A stretch of 64,000 nucleotides of DNA from Herbaspirillum huttiense (GCF_004367745.1 NZ_CP037993.1:2232001-2296000), one strand, 5' to 3'; shown: positions 18,155 through 27,507, counted from the stretch's first letter. The notes: generated by a model from the sequence alone, not told the origin. Made by a program: numbers and translations.

Positions 18155-18187
18155 AAAAAGTTAACGCTCACGCGTTAACGAGTTTTT
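18155..18187. terminator. Bidirectional terminator-like hairpin
   Basis: A perfect 8-bp stem (GTTAACGC with GCGTTAAC, loop TCAC) is flanked by AAAAA on the left and TTTTT on the right. Confidence 0.75.
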
Positions 18188-18200
18188 CACTTGATCAATC

Positions 18201-18213
18201 GACAACTGTTGTC
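18201..18213. promoter_or_regulatory. 13-bp palindrome upstream of a PEP-CTERM gene
   Basis: GACAACTGTTGTC is a perfect palindrome about its central T, 123 bp before the next gene. Similar half-sites (TTGTTGTC, TTTACAACAG) lie nearby. It is a candidate operator; no regulator can be named. Confidence 0.4.
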
Positions 18214-18335
18214 TTAAAATTAATGAAAAATTTACAACAGTTTGCTTGGATTTGCGTCTTCCAAGCACGTTCAATTCACTTCCGCCACCTGATCTGACAA
18301 GCGAAGGCGGCATCCGTTATAAGGGGTAACGTTCC

Positions 18336-19418
18336 ATGTCGCGTCTTTCCAGGTCGGTGCTGGCCGGTGTTGCTGTCTTGCCTTTCCTTTCCCTTGGTGT
18401 GAGTGCTGCTGCGCAGGCCGCCGTGGCCCCGCTGACTGGCGCTGAAGCGCTGCAGCAGTTCAACCTGGTGGTGCTGGGTAATGCCACCTCCAATTCGCAC
18501 GTCGATGGCCGGGCCTGGATTGGCGGTTCGGTGACGGGCGGTGACTACGTGCAGCACTCCGGCAGCACGCCCGCATCGAACTATGCCGGTCTGACCGTGA
18601 TGGGGACGGCGAGCGCTCTGCATGTCAACGGACTGGGCTCCTATATTGGAGGCTCCATCGTCGGCTCCACCGTCAACAGCGGTTCCAGCTATATCGCCGG
18701 TTCGGTGAGCGGCAGCAATCTGAATGGCCCTGCTTATGTGGCGGGCGGCACCAGCGGGGTCAACTTCAATGGCGGCCGCTCGTCGTCGCCGAGCACGCTG
18801 ATGCAGACCAATGCCGATGCTGCCGGCTCGACCAATTTCAGCAACACGCTGACCAGCCTGTCCAATAGCCTCAAGACGGCCACTGCCAACAGCACGGTCT
18901 CCGTCGCGAACAACAAGGCCACCTTCAATGCCGTGGCCAACAACCAGGGTGTCGCGGTCTTCAATCTGGATAACACCACCAGCGCGTCGGTGTTCTCGGT
19001 AGGTGAATTTTCCTTCGCCGCCAATGGTGCCAGCACCATCATCATCAATTCCAGCGCGAGCTCGGCGGCCATCGGTGCCAACTTCCTGGGTGGACAAGCG
19101 CAGTCGTTGGGCAAGTCCATCGTCTGGAACTTCTACAATGCGACCAGCCTGATCATCAACAATCAGTTCGGCGGATCGATCCTGGCTACTCACGCCAGCC
19201 TGACCAACAACCAGAACATCGAAGGCGGAGTGTTCGTCAACAGCTTGACGCAGAACGCCGAGCTGCACCTGCAATCCTTCACCGGCAACCTGGCGGCAGT
19301 GGCCCCGGTCCCCGAGCCTGAGCAATATTTGATGATGCTGGGCGGCCTGGCCATCGTGATCGGTGTGGCGGCGCTGCGGCGTCGGCGCGTGGCGCTGCCC
19401 GGCCTGCGGCTCGCCTGA
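18336..19418 (+). CDS. Choice-of-anchor A family PEP-CTERM protein
   Basis: A 360-residue exported surface protein. It has a signal peptide (to about residue 29, AAAQA), then a choice-of-anchor-A type domain starting ALQQFNLVVLGNA and carrying a Gly/Ser/Asn-rich beta-repeat region (IGGS, AGS, GGT units). The C-terminal sorting signal is VPEPEQ at residues 325-330, a hydrophobic helix, then RRRR. PEP-CTERM proteins are cleaved by an exosortase and handed to the envelope/EPS matrix. The XrtB exosortase encoded at 27508 is the obvious partner. It has its own terminator and is not in the eps operon. Confidence 0.9.
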   Translation: MSRLSRSVLAGVAVLPFLSLGVSAAAQAAVAPLTGAEALQQFNLVVLGNATSNSHVDGRAWIGGSVTGGDYVQHSGSTPASNYAGLTVMGTASALHVNGLGSYIGGSIVGSTVNSGSSYIAGSVSGSNLNGPAYVAGGTSGVNFNGGRSSSPSTLMQTNADAAGSTNFSNTLTSLSNSLKTATANSTVSVANNKATFNAVANNQGVAVFNLDNTTSASVFSVGEFSFAANGASTIIINSSASSAAIGANFLGGQAQSLGKSIVWNFYNATSLIINNQFGGSILATHASLTNNQNIEGGVFVNSLTQNAELHLQSFTGNLAAVAPVPEPEQYLMMLGGLAIVIGVAALRRRRVALPGLRLA

Positions 19419-19444
19419 TCGCGGCCCGGGGGGAGCATCAGCGG

Positions 19445-19478
19445 AAAGGCCGTTCAGTATGGACTGAGCGGCCTTTTT
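19445..19478 (+). terminator. Terminator of the PEP-CTERM gene
   Basis: AAAGGCCGTTCAG pairs with CTGAGCGGCCTTT (one G-U), loop TATGGA, and a T-run. The A-tract suits use by the convergent minus-strand gene too. Confidence 0.9.
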
Positions 19479-19499
19479 CTCGTAGCGCTGTTCAAAACG

Positions 19500-20102
19500 T
19501 CAGAGGGGGGCGTGGCGGACATAGACCTCGGTGCGGCCAGACAGATTCTTGGCCAGTTCCTGCAGAAAACTTTGTGTCGGTGCCGGCTTGTCGAAGCCGG
19601 TCATCAGAAGGCCTGCGGCCAGGGCGAACGGAAGCAGAAAATAGCGCAAAGCCGGTGCCGGCTCGCGCAGCGACAGGCCAAAGGTCCAGGCCGCGCTGGC
19701 GCCGACCAGTAGTCCCAGCAGCACTTCCGATTCCGAATGCACCTTGATCATCAGTCGGGACAGCCCGACTGCCGTTACGAGGAGCGCGGTGATGGCCAGG
19801 ATGGTGGTACGCCAAACCGGCGTGCTGCGTCGGGTCAGCAACAAAGCGACGGACAGATAGAGTGCGCAGGAGGAAGCAGTATGACCGCTGAAACCGGTGA
19901 AATTGAGCAAAGGTGGCCGGATATCCCAGCCCATGAAGAGCAGCTTGCTGATCACCACGATCAACATCGCTCCACCAAATGAAATGAGCCAGGCCAGCAT
20001 CGGCCGCCACAGTCGGTTGACGGCCAGCCAGAGTGCCAGGATGCATGCACCGGGAACGGTGATGGCGCTGTCGCCAAGAAAAGTGATGGTGTGCCAGTTC
20101 AT
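19500..20102 (-). CDS. PAP2-family phosphatase
   Basis: A 200-residue polytopic inner-membrane protein of the PAP2 superfamily. The catalytic signatures are FSGHTASS (motif 2) and SRLMIKVHSESE (motif 3, with Glu where Asp is usual). Such enzymes dephosphorylate lipid phosphates such as undecaprenyl pyrophosphate or phosphatidate. It is divergent from the eps operon. A role in recycling undecaprenyl carrier used for EPS is attractive but inferred only from position. Confidence 0.8.
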   Translation of the reverse strand: MNWHTITFLGDSAITVPGACILALWLAVNRLWRPMLAWLISFGGAMLIVVISKLLFMGWDIRPPLLNFTGFSGHTASSCALYLSVALLLTRRSTPVWRTTILAITALLVTAVGLSRLMIKVHSESEVLLGLLVGASAAWTFGLSLREPAPALRYFLLPFALAAGLLMTGFDKPAPTQSFLQELAKNLSGRTEVYVRHAPL

Positions 20103-20496
20103 GAAAAGGGGGATCAGCGGAGCGATTGCGTCAGCGATCTTACCCGCTCGTGCGGTGCGGAGAAAGCGCTAAGACTATTGTTGTCCTATAAACGTTCAGT
20201 TTTTGTTGCGGTGCGATATATATCGTTTACGAATTTTCATGAGTTTGTTGCCAATCTTTACATTTACCGTTTCTCCTACAAAGTCACGCTACCTTGTCTG
20301 ATTGCCGCTTTTGGACGGGCGCGTATCCTTGTTGGTCTGCTTTCTGGCTGGCAATGTTTTGCATAAATTTTTGCCTAAATTTCGAAAATGATGCATGATT
20401 ACTTCTAATTTTTTTCGTGTTGCACTGCAACAATACGGACTTCAAATATTGCCATTGTTTTAAAAGTAAAACTAGAAAAAGAAAGGGCTCTGATTC
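20103..20496. promoter_or_regulatory. Divergent control region of the eps operon
   Basis: The 394-bp gap between the PAP2 gene and epsL is markedly AT-rich toward epsL and holds no ORF. Visible elements are the 12-bp palindrome CGATATATATCG (20214-20225), the near-perfect operator-like palindrome at 20418-20432, and TGCGTCAG at 20127-20134, a motif also found before the flippase gene. No clear sigma-70 or sigma-54 promoter could be fixed. Confidence 0.5.
20418..20432. promoter_or_regulatory. 15-bp palindromic operator candidate before epsL
   Basis: TGTTGCACTGCAACA is a perfect inverted repeat (7-bp arms, 1-nt centre), 64 bp before the epsL GTG, in AT-rich DNA. Confidence 0.5.
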
Positions 20497-21738
20497 GTGA
20501 AGCCATGGCAGTTTCGCATTAGCAGCGGGCGCAGGACTCAAGTGCAGATGTGCGCTCTGCTGGTGTCCGTGACCTGCCCGCTGGCGTACGCAGCCGACCC
20601 GGGCCAGGTGGTCGTGCCGTATGTGCAGTACAGCTACTTGCATGATGACAACGTGCTGCGCCTGAGCGGGCCCGCTGCCGCAGTGTCCGCACTTGGTGCG
20701 CCCAAGCTGTCGGATTCGGTGCAGAGCCGGACTGTTGGTTTGAAGCTGGACCGTGATTTGAGTCGCCAGCATGTGACGCTGGACGCGAGCGTGACCAAAA
20801 ACACGTACGATTATTTCTCGCAATTTGATAATGATGCGCGCGACCTGAAAACCAACTGGAGCTGGGTTTTGGGAGAACGTTTTTCGGGCGACATCGGCTA
20901 TGTATATTCCAGATCGCTCACGCCCTTCCAGAACTTCCGTATATTGGGTCTGAACATTCGCACCATGCAGACCCAGTATGCAACGTTGGCATGGCAATTG
21001 CACCCTGACTGGACGGTGCGCAGCCAGGTTTCGCATTTCTCGTTGGGCTATGACCTTCCTACTCAGCAGGCCAACAATTTCAGTCAGAACTTGGCCGAAC
21101 TGGGTTTGGATTACAACCCGCGCAGTGGCAGTGTGGTCGGCGTGCAGGTGCGCAAGACAGAGGGGCGGTATCCCAACGATGTGCTGGTGGGTAGTGATCT
21201 GATCAACAATTCCTATACCCAGGAAGACTACAAGCTGAAGGTGCTGTGGCTTTACAGTGCAAAGACGAAGTTGCAATTCTTGGGCGGGCTGACCCAGCGC
21301 GATCGCAGGTCTCCCACCGGAGGCAATGGCTACCGCGGCTTCAATGCACGCCTGATCGGCGATTGGGCGGCCACCGGCAAGACCGGTTTCGTCGTCAATC
21401 TCTGGCGGGAAATTGGTGGCATCAGTGACGTCGATGCGAATTTTGCGTTGACTACGGGTGCCAGTGTTGCTGCTACCTACCTGCCGACGGCCAAGTTGCG
21501 GGTGGAAGGCCTTTTCGATGTTGAACGACGCAACTACAACGGCGCATCCATCATCGCCGGCGTGACGCCGTCGAGCCGACGCGATAATTATGAAAAGGCC
21601 AGTCTGAGCCTCACGTATTCGCCGACTACTTCCTTGTCGATGATGTTGGCGGTTTATCGTGAGAACTCGCAATCGAACATAGCTAACCTGGGATATGTAT
21701 CCAACGGCGTATCACTGACTTCGCGCTATGAATTCTGA
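20497..21738 (+). CDS. epsL: EpsL-type outer-membrane beta-barrel, exosortase-associated EPS export
   Basis: A 413-residue exported protein with an N-terminal signal (to about residue 33, LAYAA) and a body of alternating hydrophobic/aromatic strands ending in a C-terminal aromatic (SLTSRYEF), typical of an outer-membrane barrel. It matches the EpsL protein of exosortase-B EPS operons such as the Methylobacillus methanolan cluster, proposed to pass the polymer through the outer membrane. The start is GTG with GAAAGGG 10 nt upstream. It is the first gene of the operon; epsB follows 10 bp after the stop. Confidence 0.85.
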   Translation: MKPWQFRISSGRRTQVQMCALLVSVTCPLAYAADPGQVVVPYVQYSYLHDDNVLRLSGPAAAVSALGAPKLSDSVQSRTVGLKLDRDLSRQHVTLDASVTKNTYDYFSQFDNDARDLKTNWSWVLGERFSGDIGYVYSRSLTPFQNFRILGLNIRTMQTQYATLAWQLHPDWTVRSQVSHFSLGYDLPTQQANNFSQNLAELGLDYNPRSGSVVGVQVRKTEGRYPNDVLVGSDLINNSYTQEDYKLKVLWLYSAKTKLQFLGGLTQRDRRSPTGGNGYRGFNARLIGDWAATGKTGFVVNLWREIGGISDVDANFALTTGASVAATYLPTAKLRVEGLFDVERRNYNGASIIAGVTPSSRRDNYEKASLSLTYSPTTSLSMMLAVYRENSQSNIANLGYVSNGVSLTSRYEF

Positions 21739-21748
21739 GGCTCCCAAA

Positions 21749-23158
21749 ATGAATGACCTGCATGACGGTCTGCCGTTGGCCAATGTCAAGGCCAATACCA
21801 TCACGATGGTATTCAAGCGCTTTGTCGAACCAGCCCTGATCGTGGCTTACCTGTGGGTGCTGGTGCGCCTGCACGGTCATGCATTCAACGGGGATTATTG
21901 GGTGCTGGCCATCATGGCGTTTTTCCTCTCCTCCTATTTCTTCACCGAATTCCACGAGCGGCGTCTGCGCCGCAACCCCAAGGGGCCGTCGATCATTTCG
22001 CCGGTCCTGGACTGGCTGGCGGTGGCAGCGGTGCTGGTCGTGGTGGCGTATATCTGTGAGTTCTATCAGCAGTTTTCGCTGCGCGCGATTTTCTTCTGGG
22101 TGGTCACCACGCCGGTGGGCCTGATCATCTCCCAGCAATTGCAGTCGCGCGTGATGCGCGACTTGCACAGCAAGGGAGAAGTGCGCAAGGCCATCATCAT
22201 CGGTGTCAATCCGGCCGCGCTGAAACTGGCTGATCGCGTCGAGAAATATCCTTCGCTGATGATCAAGCTGATGGGATTCTTCGACGACCGCGAGCTCAAT
22301 CGCCAGCCGGCAGGTACCTTCACGCCGCTGCACGGCAAGATGTCGGACGTGGCTGCGTACGTGCGCGAGAACAACATCAACATGGTCTACATCAGCATGC
22401 CGATCTCGGCGCAGCCGCGCGTGCTGCAGATGATCGACGAGCTGCAGGACACCACGGCCTCGATCTACTTCATCCCCGACATCTACATCTTCAACCTGAT
22501 CCAGGCGCGCTTCGATTATGTCGGCGGGATGGCGGTGATGGCCATCTGCGAGACGCCCTTTACCGGTACCAACAACATCGTCAAGCGCATCAGCGACCTG
22601 GTGCTGGCCTCAGGCATCCTGCTCATGCTGCTGCCGGTGATGATGGTCATTGCCCTGTGCGTCAAGCTGACCTCGCCTGGTCCCATCATCTTCAAGCAAC
22701 GCCGCTACGGGCTGGATGGGGAAGAGATCGTGGTCTACAAATTCCGCTCCATGACGGTCATGGAGGATGGCGGCAAGGTCACCCAGGCCACCAAGGGGGA
22801 CATGCGCCTGACCAAGATCGGCGGCTTCCTGCGCTCCAGTTCACTGGATGAGTTGCCGCAGTTCTTCAACGTGCTGCAGGGTCGCATGAGCATCGTCGGT
22901 CCGCGCCCCCACGCAGTGGCCCACAACGAGTTGTACCGCAAGCAGATCAAGGGCTACATGCTGCGCCACAAGGTCAAGCCGGGCATCACCGGGTGGGCCC
23001 AGGTCAACGGCCTGCGCGGGGAGACCGAGACGCTGGACAAGATGAAAGCGCGTATCGAATTCGACCTGGAATACCTGCGCCGCTGGTCGCTGATGTTTGA
23101 CCTGTGGATCATCTTCCAGACCGTGCGCATGGTGATCAAGCGCGACAACGCTTATTGA
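21749..23158 (+). CDS. epsB: Undecaprenyl-phosphate glucose-phosphate transferase (EpsB/WcaJ-like)
   Basis: The priming glycosyltransferase, which loads the first sugar phosphate onto undecaprenyl phosphate. In 469 residues it has four to five N-terminal membrane segments, a central Rossmann-like region (AIIIGVNPAALKLADRV), one more hydrophobic hairpin and the C-terminal bacterial sugar-transferase domain, with SPGPIIFKQRRYGLDGEEI, YKFRSM, DELPQFFNVLQGRMSIVGPR and KPGITGWAQVNG. The ATG at 21749 has TGAGG 8 nt upstream; an in-frame ATG at 21728 would overlap epsL. Glucose is the usual substrate of this subfamily; galactose is not excluded. Confidence 0.92.
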   Translation: MNDLHDGLPLANVKANTITMVFKRFVEPALIVAYLWVLVRLHGHAFNGDYWVLAIMAFFLSSYFFTEFHERRLRRNPKGPSIISPVLDWLAVAAVLVVVAYICEFYQQFSLRAIFFWVVTTPVGLIISQQLQSRVMRDLHSKGEVRKAIIIGVNPAALKLADRVEKYPSLMIKLMGFFDDRELNRQPAGTFTPLHGKMSDVAAYVRENNINMVYISMPISAQPRVLQMIDELQDTTASIYFIPDIYIFNLIQARFDYVGGMAVMAICETPFTGTNNIVKRISDLVLASGILLMLLPVMMVIALCVKLTSPGPIIFKQRRYGLDGEEIVVYKFRSMTVMEDGGKVTQATKGDMRLTKIGGFLRSSSLDELPQFFNVLQGRMSIVGPRPHAVAHNELYRKQIKGYMLRHKVKPGITGWAQVNGLRGETETLDKMKARIEFDLEYLRRWSLMFDLWIIFQTVRMVIKRDNAY

Positions 23159-23248
23159 TGGACAAGGCCTTCTCGCAGGGGAGGGGCAACAAGCACCGGC
23201 CGAGGTGGCTGGCAACAAGTGACACAGAAAAGAAGAGAGCTTGGTCAA

Positions 23249-24217
23249 ATGAAAATCGGGAAGGCAACAGTTTCATGGCAGCACAATGTCGCGGCGAAGG
23301 CGCTGGTCTCCGCGATGCTTCTGGTGGCATTGGCCGCCTGCGGCGAGAAGAAGGCCGCGTCAGGTTCCAGCCAGGTGGTGGCCATTGTGGACGGTCAGGA
23401 AATCACCATTCACCAGGTCAACAATGAGCTGGCCAAGACCGGCGGCACGCAGGTCACCAAGCAGCTGCTTGACGGACTGGTGGCGCGCCAGCTGATGATC
23501 AATGCCGCCAAGAAGGACAAGCTCGACAACGATCCGGCCGTGGTGGCCGACATGGAGCGGGCACGCAACCTGGTGCTGGCACAGAGCTACGTGGCCGGCA
23601 AGCTGAAAGCTCCGGTCCGCCCGTCGGATCAGGAAATCGAGGATTTCTATCGCAAGAATCCCGATTGGTTTGCCCAGCGCAAACAATATGAATTTGCCCA
23701 GTTGATCATCGCGGGGACCAGCCTCACCCCCGAGCTCAGCGCCCTGATGGACCAGCCCGGCAAGCGCCTGGACGATGTGGTCGGCTGGCTGGATTCGCAC
23801 CGGGTGCAGTATGCGCGCCAGCAAGTGGTCAAGACTTCTGCGGATCTGCCGCAGCAGATGAATACCAGCCTCAAGACCATGGAGCGCGGCACCATGTTCG
23901 TGGTGATCGAAGGACCGACGGCCATCCTGACCTCCCTGCAGGACGTCAAGAATGTGCCCATGACGCTGGCGGTGGCCTCGCCCCAGATCGCCCAGTATCT
24001 GGTGACCCTGCAGCAGAATCAGGCGTCCGAGCAGTTGGTGGAACGGTTGAAGAAGGACGCCAAGATCGAGCTCACCGAGCAGGCCAAGTCGTTCAAGGAT
24101 CTGAACGCTGCGGCCCCGGTGGACAAGGATGGCGCAGCCGCGCAGGGTAGCCCTGGCAAGGATGCTGCTTCAGCGGACAGCGAGGCGATCAAGCGCGGCG
24201 TCGCCGGTTTCAAGTAA
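23249..24217 (+). CDS. epsD: EpsD-type peptidyl-prolyl cis-trans isomerase lipoprotein
   Basis: A 322-residue periplasmic lipoprotein. The lipobox LAAC follows a signal sequence, then a SurA-N/PpiC-like body (VVAIVDGQEITIHQVNNEL, LLDGLVARQLMINAAKK). It corresponds to EpsD of exosortase-linked EPS operons, thought to help fold envelope components of the EPS machine. The ATG at 23249 is chosen so that the signal peptide starts MKIGKATVSW; an in-frame GTG at 23219 lacks a Shine-Dalgarno. The Ala/Lys-rich C-terminal tail is disordered. Confidence 0.85.
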   Translation: MKIGKATVSWQHNVAAKALVSAMLLVALAACGEKKAASGSSQVVAIVDGQEITIHQVNNELAKTGGTQVTKQLLDGLVARQLMINAAKKDKLDNDPAVVADMERARNLVLAQSYVAGKLKAPVRPSDQEIEDFYRKNPDWFAQRKQYEFAQLIIAGTSLTPELSALMDQPGKRLDDVVGWLDSHRVQYARQQVVKTSADLPQQMNTSLKTMERGTMFVVIEGPTAILTSLQDVKNVPMTLAVASPQIAQYLVTLQQNQASEQLVERLKKDAKIELTEQAKSFKDLNAAAPVDKDGAAAQGSPGKDAASADSEAIKRGVAGFK

Positions 24218-24291
24218 GCATGGATCAACAACGGGCGTGCAGCGCCTGAATCAAGAACCTCAAGAACCTGATGTATTGCGGAGTAATGACG

Positions 24292-25080
24292 ATGATGAGA
24301 AAAATAGTATTCCTGCTGATCGGTCTGATGCTGTCCAGCGTGAGCCTGCTTGCGCAGGCCGACGATATCCTGCTCGGGCCGGGCGACGTGATTCGCGTCA
24401 AGGTCTATGGCAGTGATGACCTCAGCCTGGAGACCCGCATCAGCGAAGCCGGCGTGATCAGCTTCCCGCTGGTGGGCGAAGTGAAGATTGGTGGCCTGTC
24501 CACCGCCCAGGCCGAGACCAAGATCGCCGGTCTGCTCAAGAAGGGCGGCTATCTGGTCAACCCGCAGGTGAACATTCTGGTCACCGTTCCCCAGAGCCAG
24601 ATGGTGTCTGTGCTGGGACAGGTGTCCAAGCCGGGACGCTACCCATTGGATGGCAAACGCAACGTGGCGGACGTCATCGCGCTGGCCGGTGGCGTGACGC
24701 CTGATGGCGGCGACGCCGTGACCATCGTGCGCAAGAACGGCGGTGCGGTCAGCAAGCAGCTGGTGGACATCTACAGCATCACGCATAGCGGCGACACCTC
24801 GGAACTGCCGGAGGTGCAAGCCAATGACGTGATCTATGTGGAGCGTTCGCTGCGTTTCTACATTTACGGTGAAGTGCAGCGTCCGGGCATGTACAAGCTG
24901 GAACGCGGCACCACGCTGCTGCAGGCGCTCTCCGTGGGGGGCGGCCTGACCCAGCGCGGTACCGAGCGCGGGCTGGTGGTCAAGCGCCAGGTGGATGGCA
25001 AGCTGGAGGAACTGCACTTGAACAAGGACGACCCGCTGCAGGCCGACGACGTCGTCTACGTCAAGGAGAGCTGGTTCTGA
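24292..25080 (+). CDS. epsE: EpsE polysaccharide export protein (Wza-like)
   Basis: A 262-residue exported protein with a signal peptide ending AQA. A poly-export domain (LLGPGDVIRVKVYGSDDLS) is followed by two SLBB domains (VLGQVSKPGRYPL and IYGEVQRPGMYKL). It would form the periplasmic/outer-membrane portal with EpsL and the EpsF/EpsG copolymerase. It lacks an obvious lipobox Cys, unlike E. coli Wza. GGAG precedes a cluster of ATGs at 24286, 24292 and 24295; the middle one gives the best spacing. Confidence 0.9.
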   Translation: MMRKIVFLLIGLMLSSVSLLAQADDILLGPGDVIRVKVYGSDDLSLETRISEAGVISFPLVGEVKIGGLSTAQAETKIAGLLKKGGYLVNPQVNILVTVPQSQMVSVLGQVSKPGRYPLDGKRNVADVIALAGGVTPDGGDAVTIVRKNGGAVSKQLVDIYSITHSGDTSELPEVQANDVIYVERSLRFYIYGEVQRPGMYKLERGTTLLQALSVGGGLTQRGTERGLVVKRQVDGKLEELHLNKDDPLQADDVVYVKESWF

Positions 25081-25152
25081 TCCGGCACCCGGCTGCAACG
25101 CACATGATTTCCCATTTTGCTATCGCAAACGCCAACCAGGAGGCGTGATCCC

Positions 25153-26550
25153 ATGAATCTTTCTCAATTTGTTCTGATCCTGCAGGCCCACCTGCGGGTT
25201 ATCCTGCTGATCCTGTCGATCACCGTTCTGGTGGCGCTCGGTATCAGCCTGACCCAGACGAAGCAATACAAGGCAACCTCGTCGGTGGTGCTCAACTACA
25301 AGGCCTCTGATCCGGTGACTGGCCTGGTGGTCGCGCCCCAAGGCTTACCCGGCTTCATGCCGACCCAGGTAGCCATCATCAATAGCCCGTCGGTGGCACT
25401 GGCTGTCGTGGACAACCTGAAACTGGCGCAACAGCCTGCGGTCAAGGCTGCCTTCGACGCCCAGAATCATGGCGATATGGATATCCGCAACTGGCTGGCC
25501 GGCGTGCTGCTGGCAAAACTGGATGCGGTGGCCTCCAAGGAAAGCAGCGTGATCGACATCACCTTCCGGGCTGATGATCCGCAGTTTGCTGCGCTGGTGG
25601 CCAATGCCTTCGCGGCCGCGTACCAGCAGGTCAGCATGCAGCTGAAGCTGGACCCGACCCGCAAGGCATCTTCCTACTTCAACGACCAGACCAAGCTGTT
25701 GCGCGACGCCTATGAGCAGGCGCAGGCCAAGCTGTCGAAGTACCAGGAAGAGCATGGCATCACCAATCTGGACAACCGTACCGACGTCGAAAACAACCGC
25801 CTCAACGATCTGTCGACCCAGCTGGTGATGGCGCAGTCAGCCCTGGCCGAGGCGCAGTCGCGTAGCCGCCAAGCTCAGGCCGGCGGCGCTGCCGAATCGC
25901 CGGACGTCAATGCCAGTGGCCTGATCCAGACCCTCAAGTCCAATCTGGCCGTTTCTGAAGCGCGTTTCGAGCAGGCTTCCAAGCGTTTGGGGGTCAACCA
26001 TCCAGACTATTTGGCGGCCAAGGCCGAGCGTGACGGACTACGCGCTCAGTTGGCCAATGCGACAGCTGCCATTTCTGCCTCGGTGGGCGGCAATGCCACC
26101 ATCCTGGCCAAGCGCGAAGCTGAGATTCGTGCCGATTTCGAAGCGCAAAAGCGCAAGGTGCTGGAGATGAACCGCACCCGTGACGAACTCGCCGTGCTCA
26201 GCCGCGAACTGGAAAGCGCGCAGCGCGCCTACGAGATGACCTCGCAGCGCCTCGCCCAGACCAGCCTGGAAGGCCAGTCCAACCAGTCGGATATCTCGTT
26301 GTTGTCGGCCGCAGTCCCGCCGGTCAAGCCGTCGAGCCCGCGCATCTTCATCAACCTGATCCTGGCCGTGTTCGTCGGTGCCATCCTCGGCGTGATGACC
26401 GCGCTGGGCCTGGAGTTGACCAATCGCCGCGTGCGTTCTGCACAGGACCTGGTGGAAGAACTGGGGCTGCCGGTGCTGGGTTCGATCACGCGCCCGGTGG
26501 CAAGCTCGGCGCGCCGCCGCTTCGGATTCGGACGCGGCAAGCCGGCCTGA
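25153..26550 (+). CDS. epsF: EpsF chain-length determinant protein (Wzz-like)
   Basis: A polysaccharide copolymerase of 465 residues in the inner membrane. It has an N-terminal TM segment at ~10-33, a Wzz domain, a long periplasmic coiled coil (~170-370) and a C-terminal TM segment near 400-425, with the Pro-rich motif VPPVKPSSPRIFIN before it. A strong AGGAGG lies 10 nt before the ATG at 25153. No kinase domain is attached; the partner kinase is the next gene, epsG. Together they should set polymer length. Confidence 0.9.
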   Translation: MNLSQFVLILQAHLRVILLILSITVLVALGISLTQTKQYKATSSVVLNYKASDPVTGLVVAPQGLPGFMPTQVAIINSPSVALAVVDNLKLAQQPAVKAAFDAQNHGDMDIRNWLAGVLLAKLDAVASKESSVIDITFRADDPQFAALVANAFAAAYQQVSMQLKLDPTRKASSYFNDQTKLLRDAYEQAQAKLSKYQEEHGITNLDNRTDVENNRLNDLSTQLVMAQSALAEAQSRSRQAQAGGAAESPDVNASGLIQTLKSNLAVSEARFEQASKRLGVNHPDYLAAKAERDGLRAQLANATAAISASVGGNATILAKREAEIRADFEAQKRKVLEMNRTRDELAVLSRELESAQRAYEMTSQRLAQTSLEGQSNQSDISLLSAAVPPVKPSSPRIFINLILAVFVGAILGVMTALGLELTNRRVRSAQDLVEELGLPVLGSITRPVASSARRRFGFGRGKPA

Positions 26551-26598
26551 TCCGGGCCCGTCTTCATCGCCAATAAAAACAGATACCGCGGGAATAAC

Positions 26599-27477
26599 AT
26601 GACTACTGCAACGTTGACATTCACTGAAGGCACTTCGCTGCCGAACCGCTCCATCGGCGCCATCCTGGTCGACAGCGGCAAGCTGACTCCCGAGAATGCG
26701 GAACGCATTCTGCGTCTGCAGCGCGAGCGCGGCATGCGCTTCGGTGACGCCGCCATCCAGCTCGGCTTGCTGACGCAGTCCGATATCGATCAGGCCTTGT
26801 CGCGCCAGTTCGACTATCCCTATCTTCTCAAGGGCGAAAGCAAGGTCAGCGAGAAGGTGGTGGCGGCCTACAATCCGTTCAGCAAACAGGTGGAAGCCCT
26901 GCGCGCCCTGCGCAGCCAGCTCATGGTCCGCTGGTTCGACATCGACGGCAAGCACAAGGCGCTGTCCATCGTCAGCCCGGCCAGCGGGGAAGGGCGCAGC
27001 TTCATCGCTTCCAATCTGGCCGTGGTGTTCTCGCAGCTGGGCGAGCGTACCTTGCTGATCGATGCCGACATGCGCCAGCCCTGCCAGCACGAGCTGTTTG
27101 GCCTGGATAACCGCAACGGCCTGTCGGGCGTGATCGCCGGCCGCTGCAGCGCGGCCGATGCGCTCCAGCGCGTGCCGGATCTGCTGGACCTGTCAGTCTT
27201 GCCCGCCGGTCCGACCCCACCGAACCCGCAGGAATTGCTGGGCCGGCCCAACTTCACGCAGTTGCTGGGCGACCTGGTACAGGACTTCGATGTGATTCTG
27301 GTCGATACCCCGTCCGGCGGCCAGTATGCCGACGGCAACATGATCTCGGCACGCACCGGTGCCAGCCTGGTGGTAGTGCGGACCAACATGAGCCACATCT
27401 CGGCCGTCCGTACACTCACCGACAACCTGACCAGCGCACACGTGGCCGTCGTCGGCAGCGTCGTCAACGAGTTCTGA
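26599..27477 (+). CDS. epsG: EpsG tyrosine-kinase-like ATPase of EPS chain-length control
   Basis: A 292-residue cytoplasmic ATPase of the BY-kinase/MinD type. The N-terminal ~85 residues resemble a GspE-N/MshEN-like segment (GAILVDSGKL...LGLLTQSDIDQAL). The kinase part has a Walker-A-like loop SPASGEGRSFIASNLA, with Arg in the usual Lys position, Walker A' LLIDADMRQP and Walker B VILVDTPSG. Arg in this loop is, from memory, common in the EpsG subgroup. There is no C-terminal Tyr cluster. It acts with EpsF. Confidence 0.87.
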   Translation: MTTATLTFTEGTSLPNRSIGAILVDSGKLTPENAERILRLQRERGMRFGDAAIQLGLLTQSDIDQALSRQFDYPYLLKGESKVSEKVVAAYNPFSKQVEALRALRSQLMVRWFDIDGKHKALSIVSPASGEGRSFIASNLAVVFSQLGERTLLIDADMRQPCQHELFGLDNRNGLSGVIAGRCSAADALQRVPDLLDLSVLPAGPTPPNPQELLGRPNFTQLLGDLVQDFDVILVDTPSGGQYADGNMISARTGASLVVVRTNMSHISAVRTLTDNLTSAHVAVVGSVVNEF

Positions 27478-27507
27478 TCTCCCGACCCTCCTGACGAGAA
27501 CTGCAAG

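Noticed and set aside
20352-20367. Sigma-54-like promoter TGGCAATGTTTTGC before epsL
   Set aside because: The GG and GC elements are separated by 9 bp, not the required 10, so the -24/-12 geometry fails.
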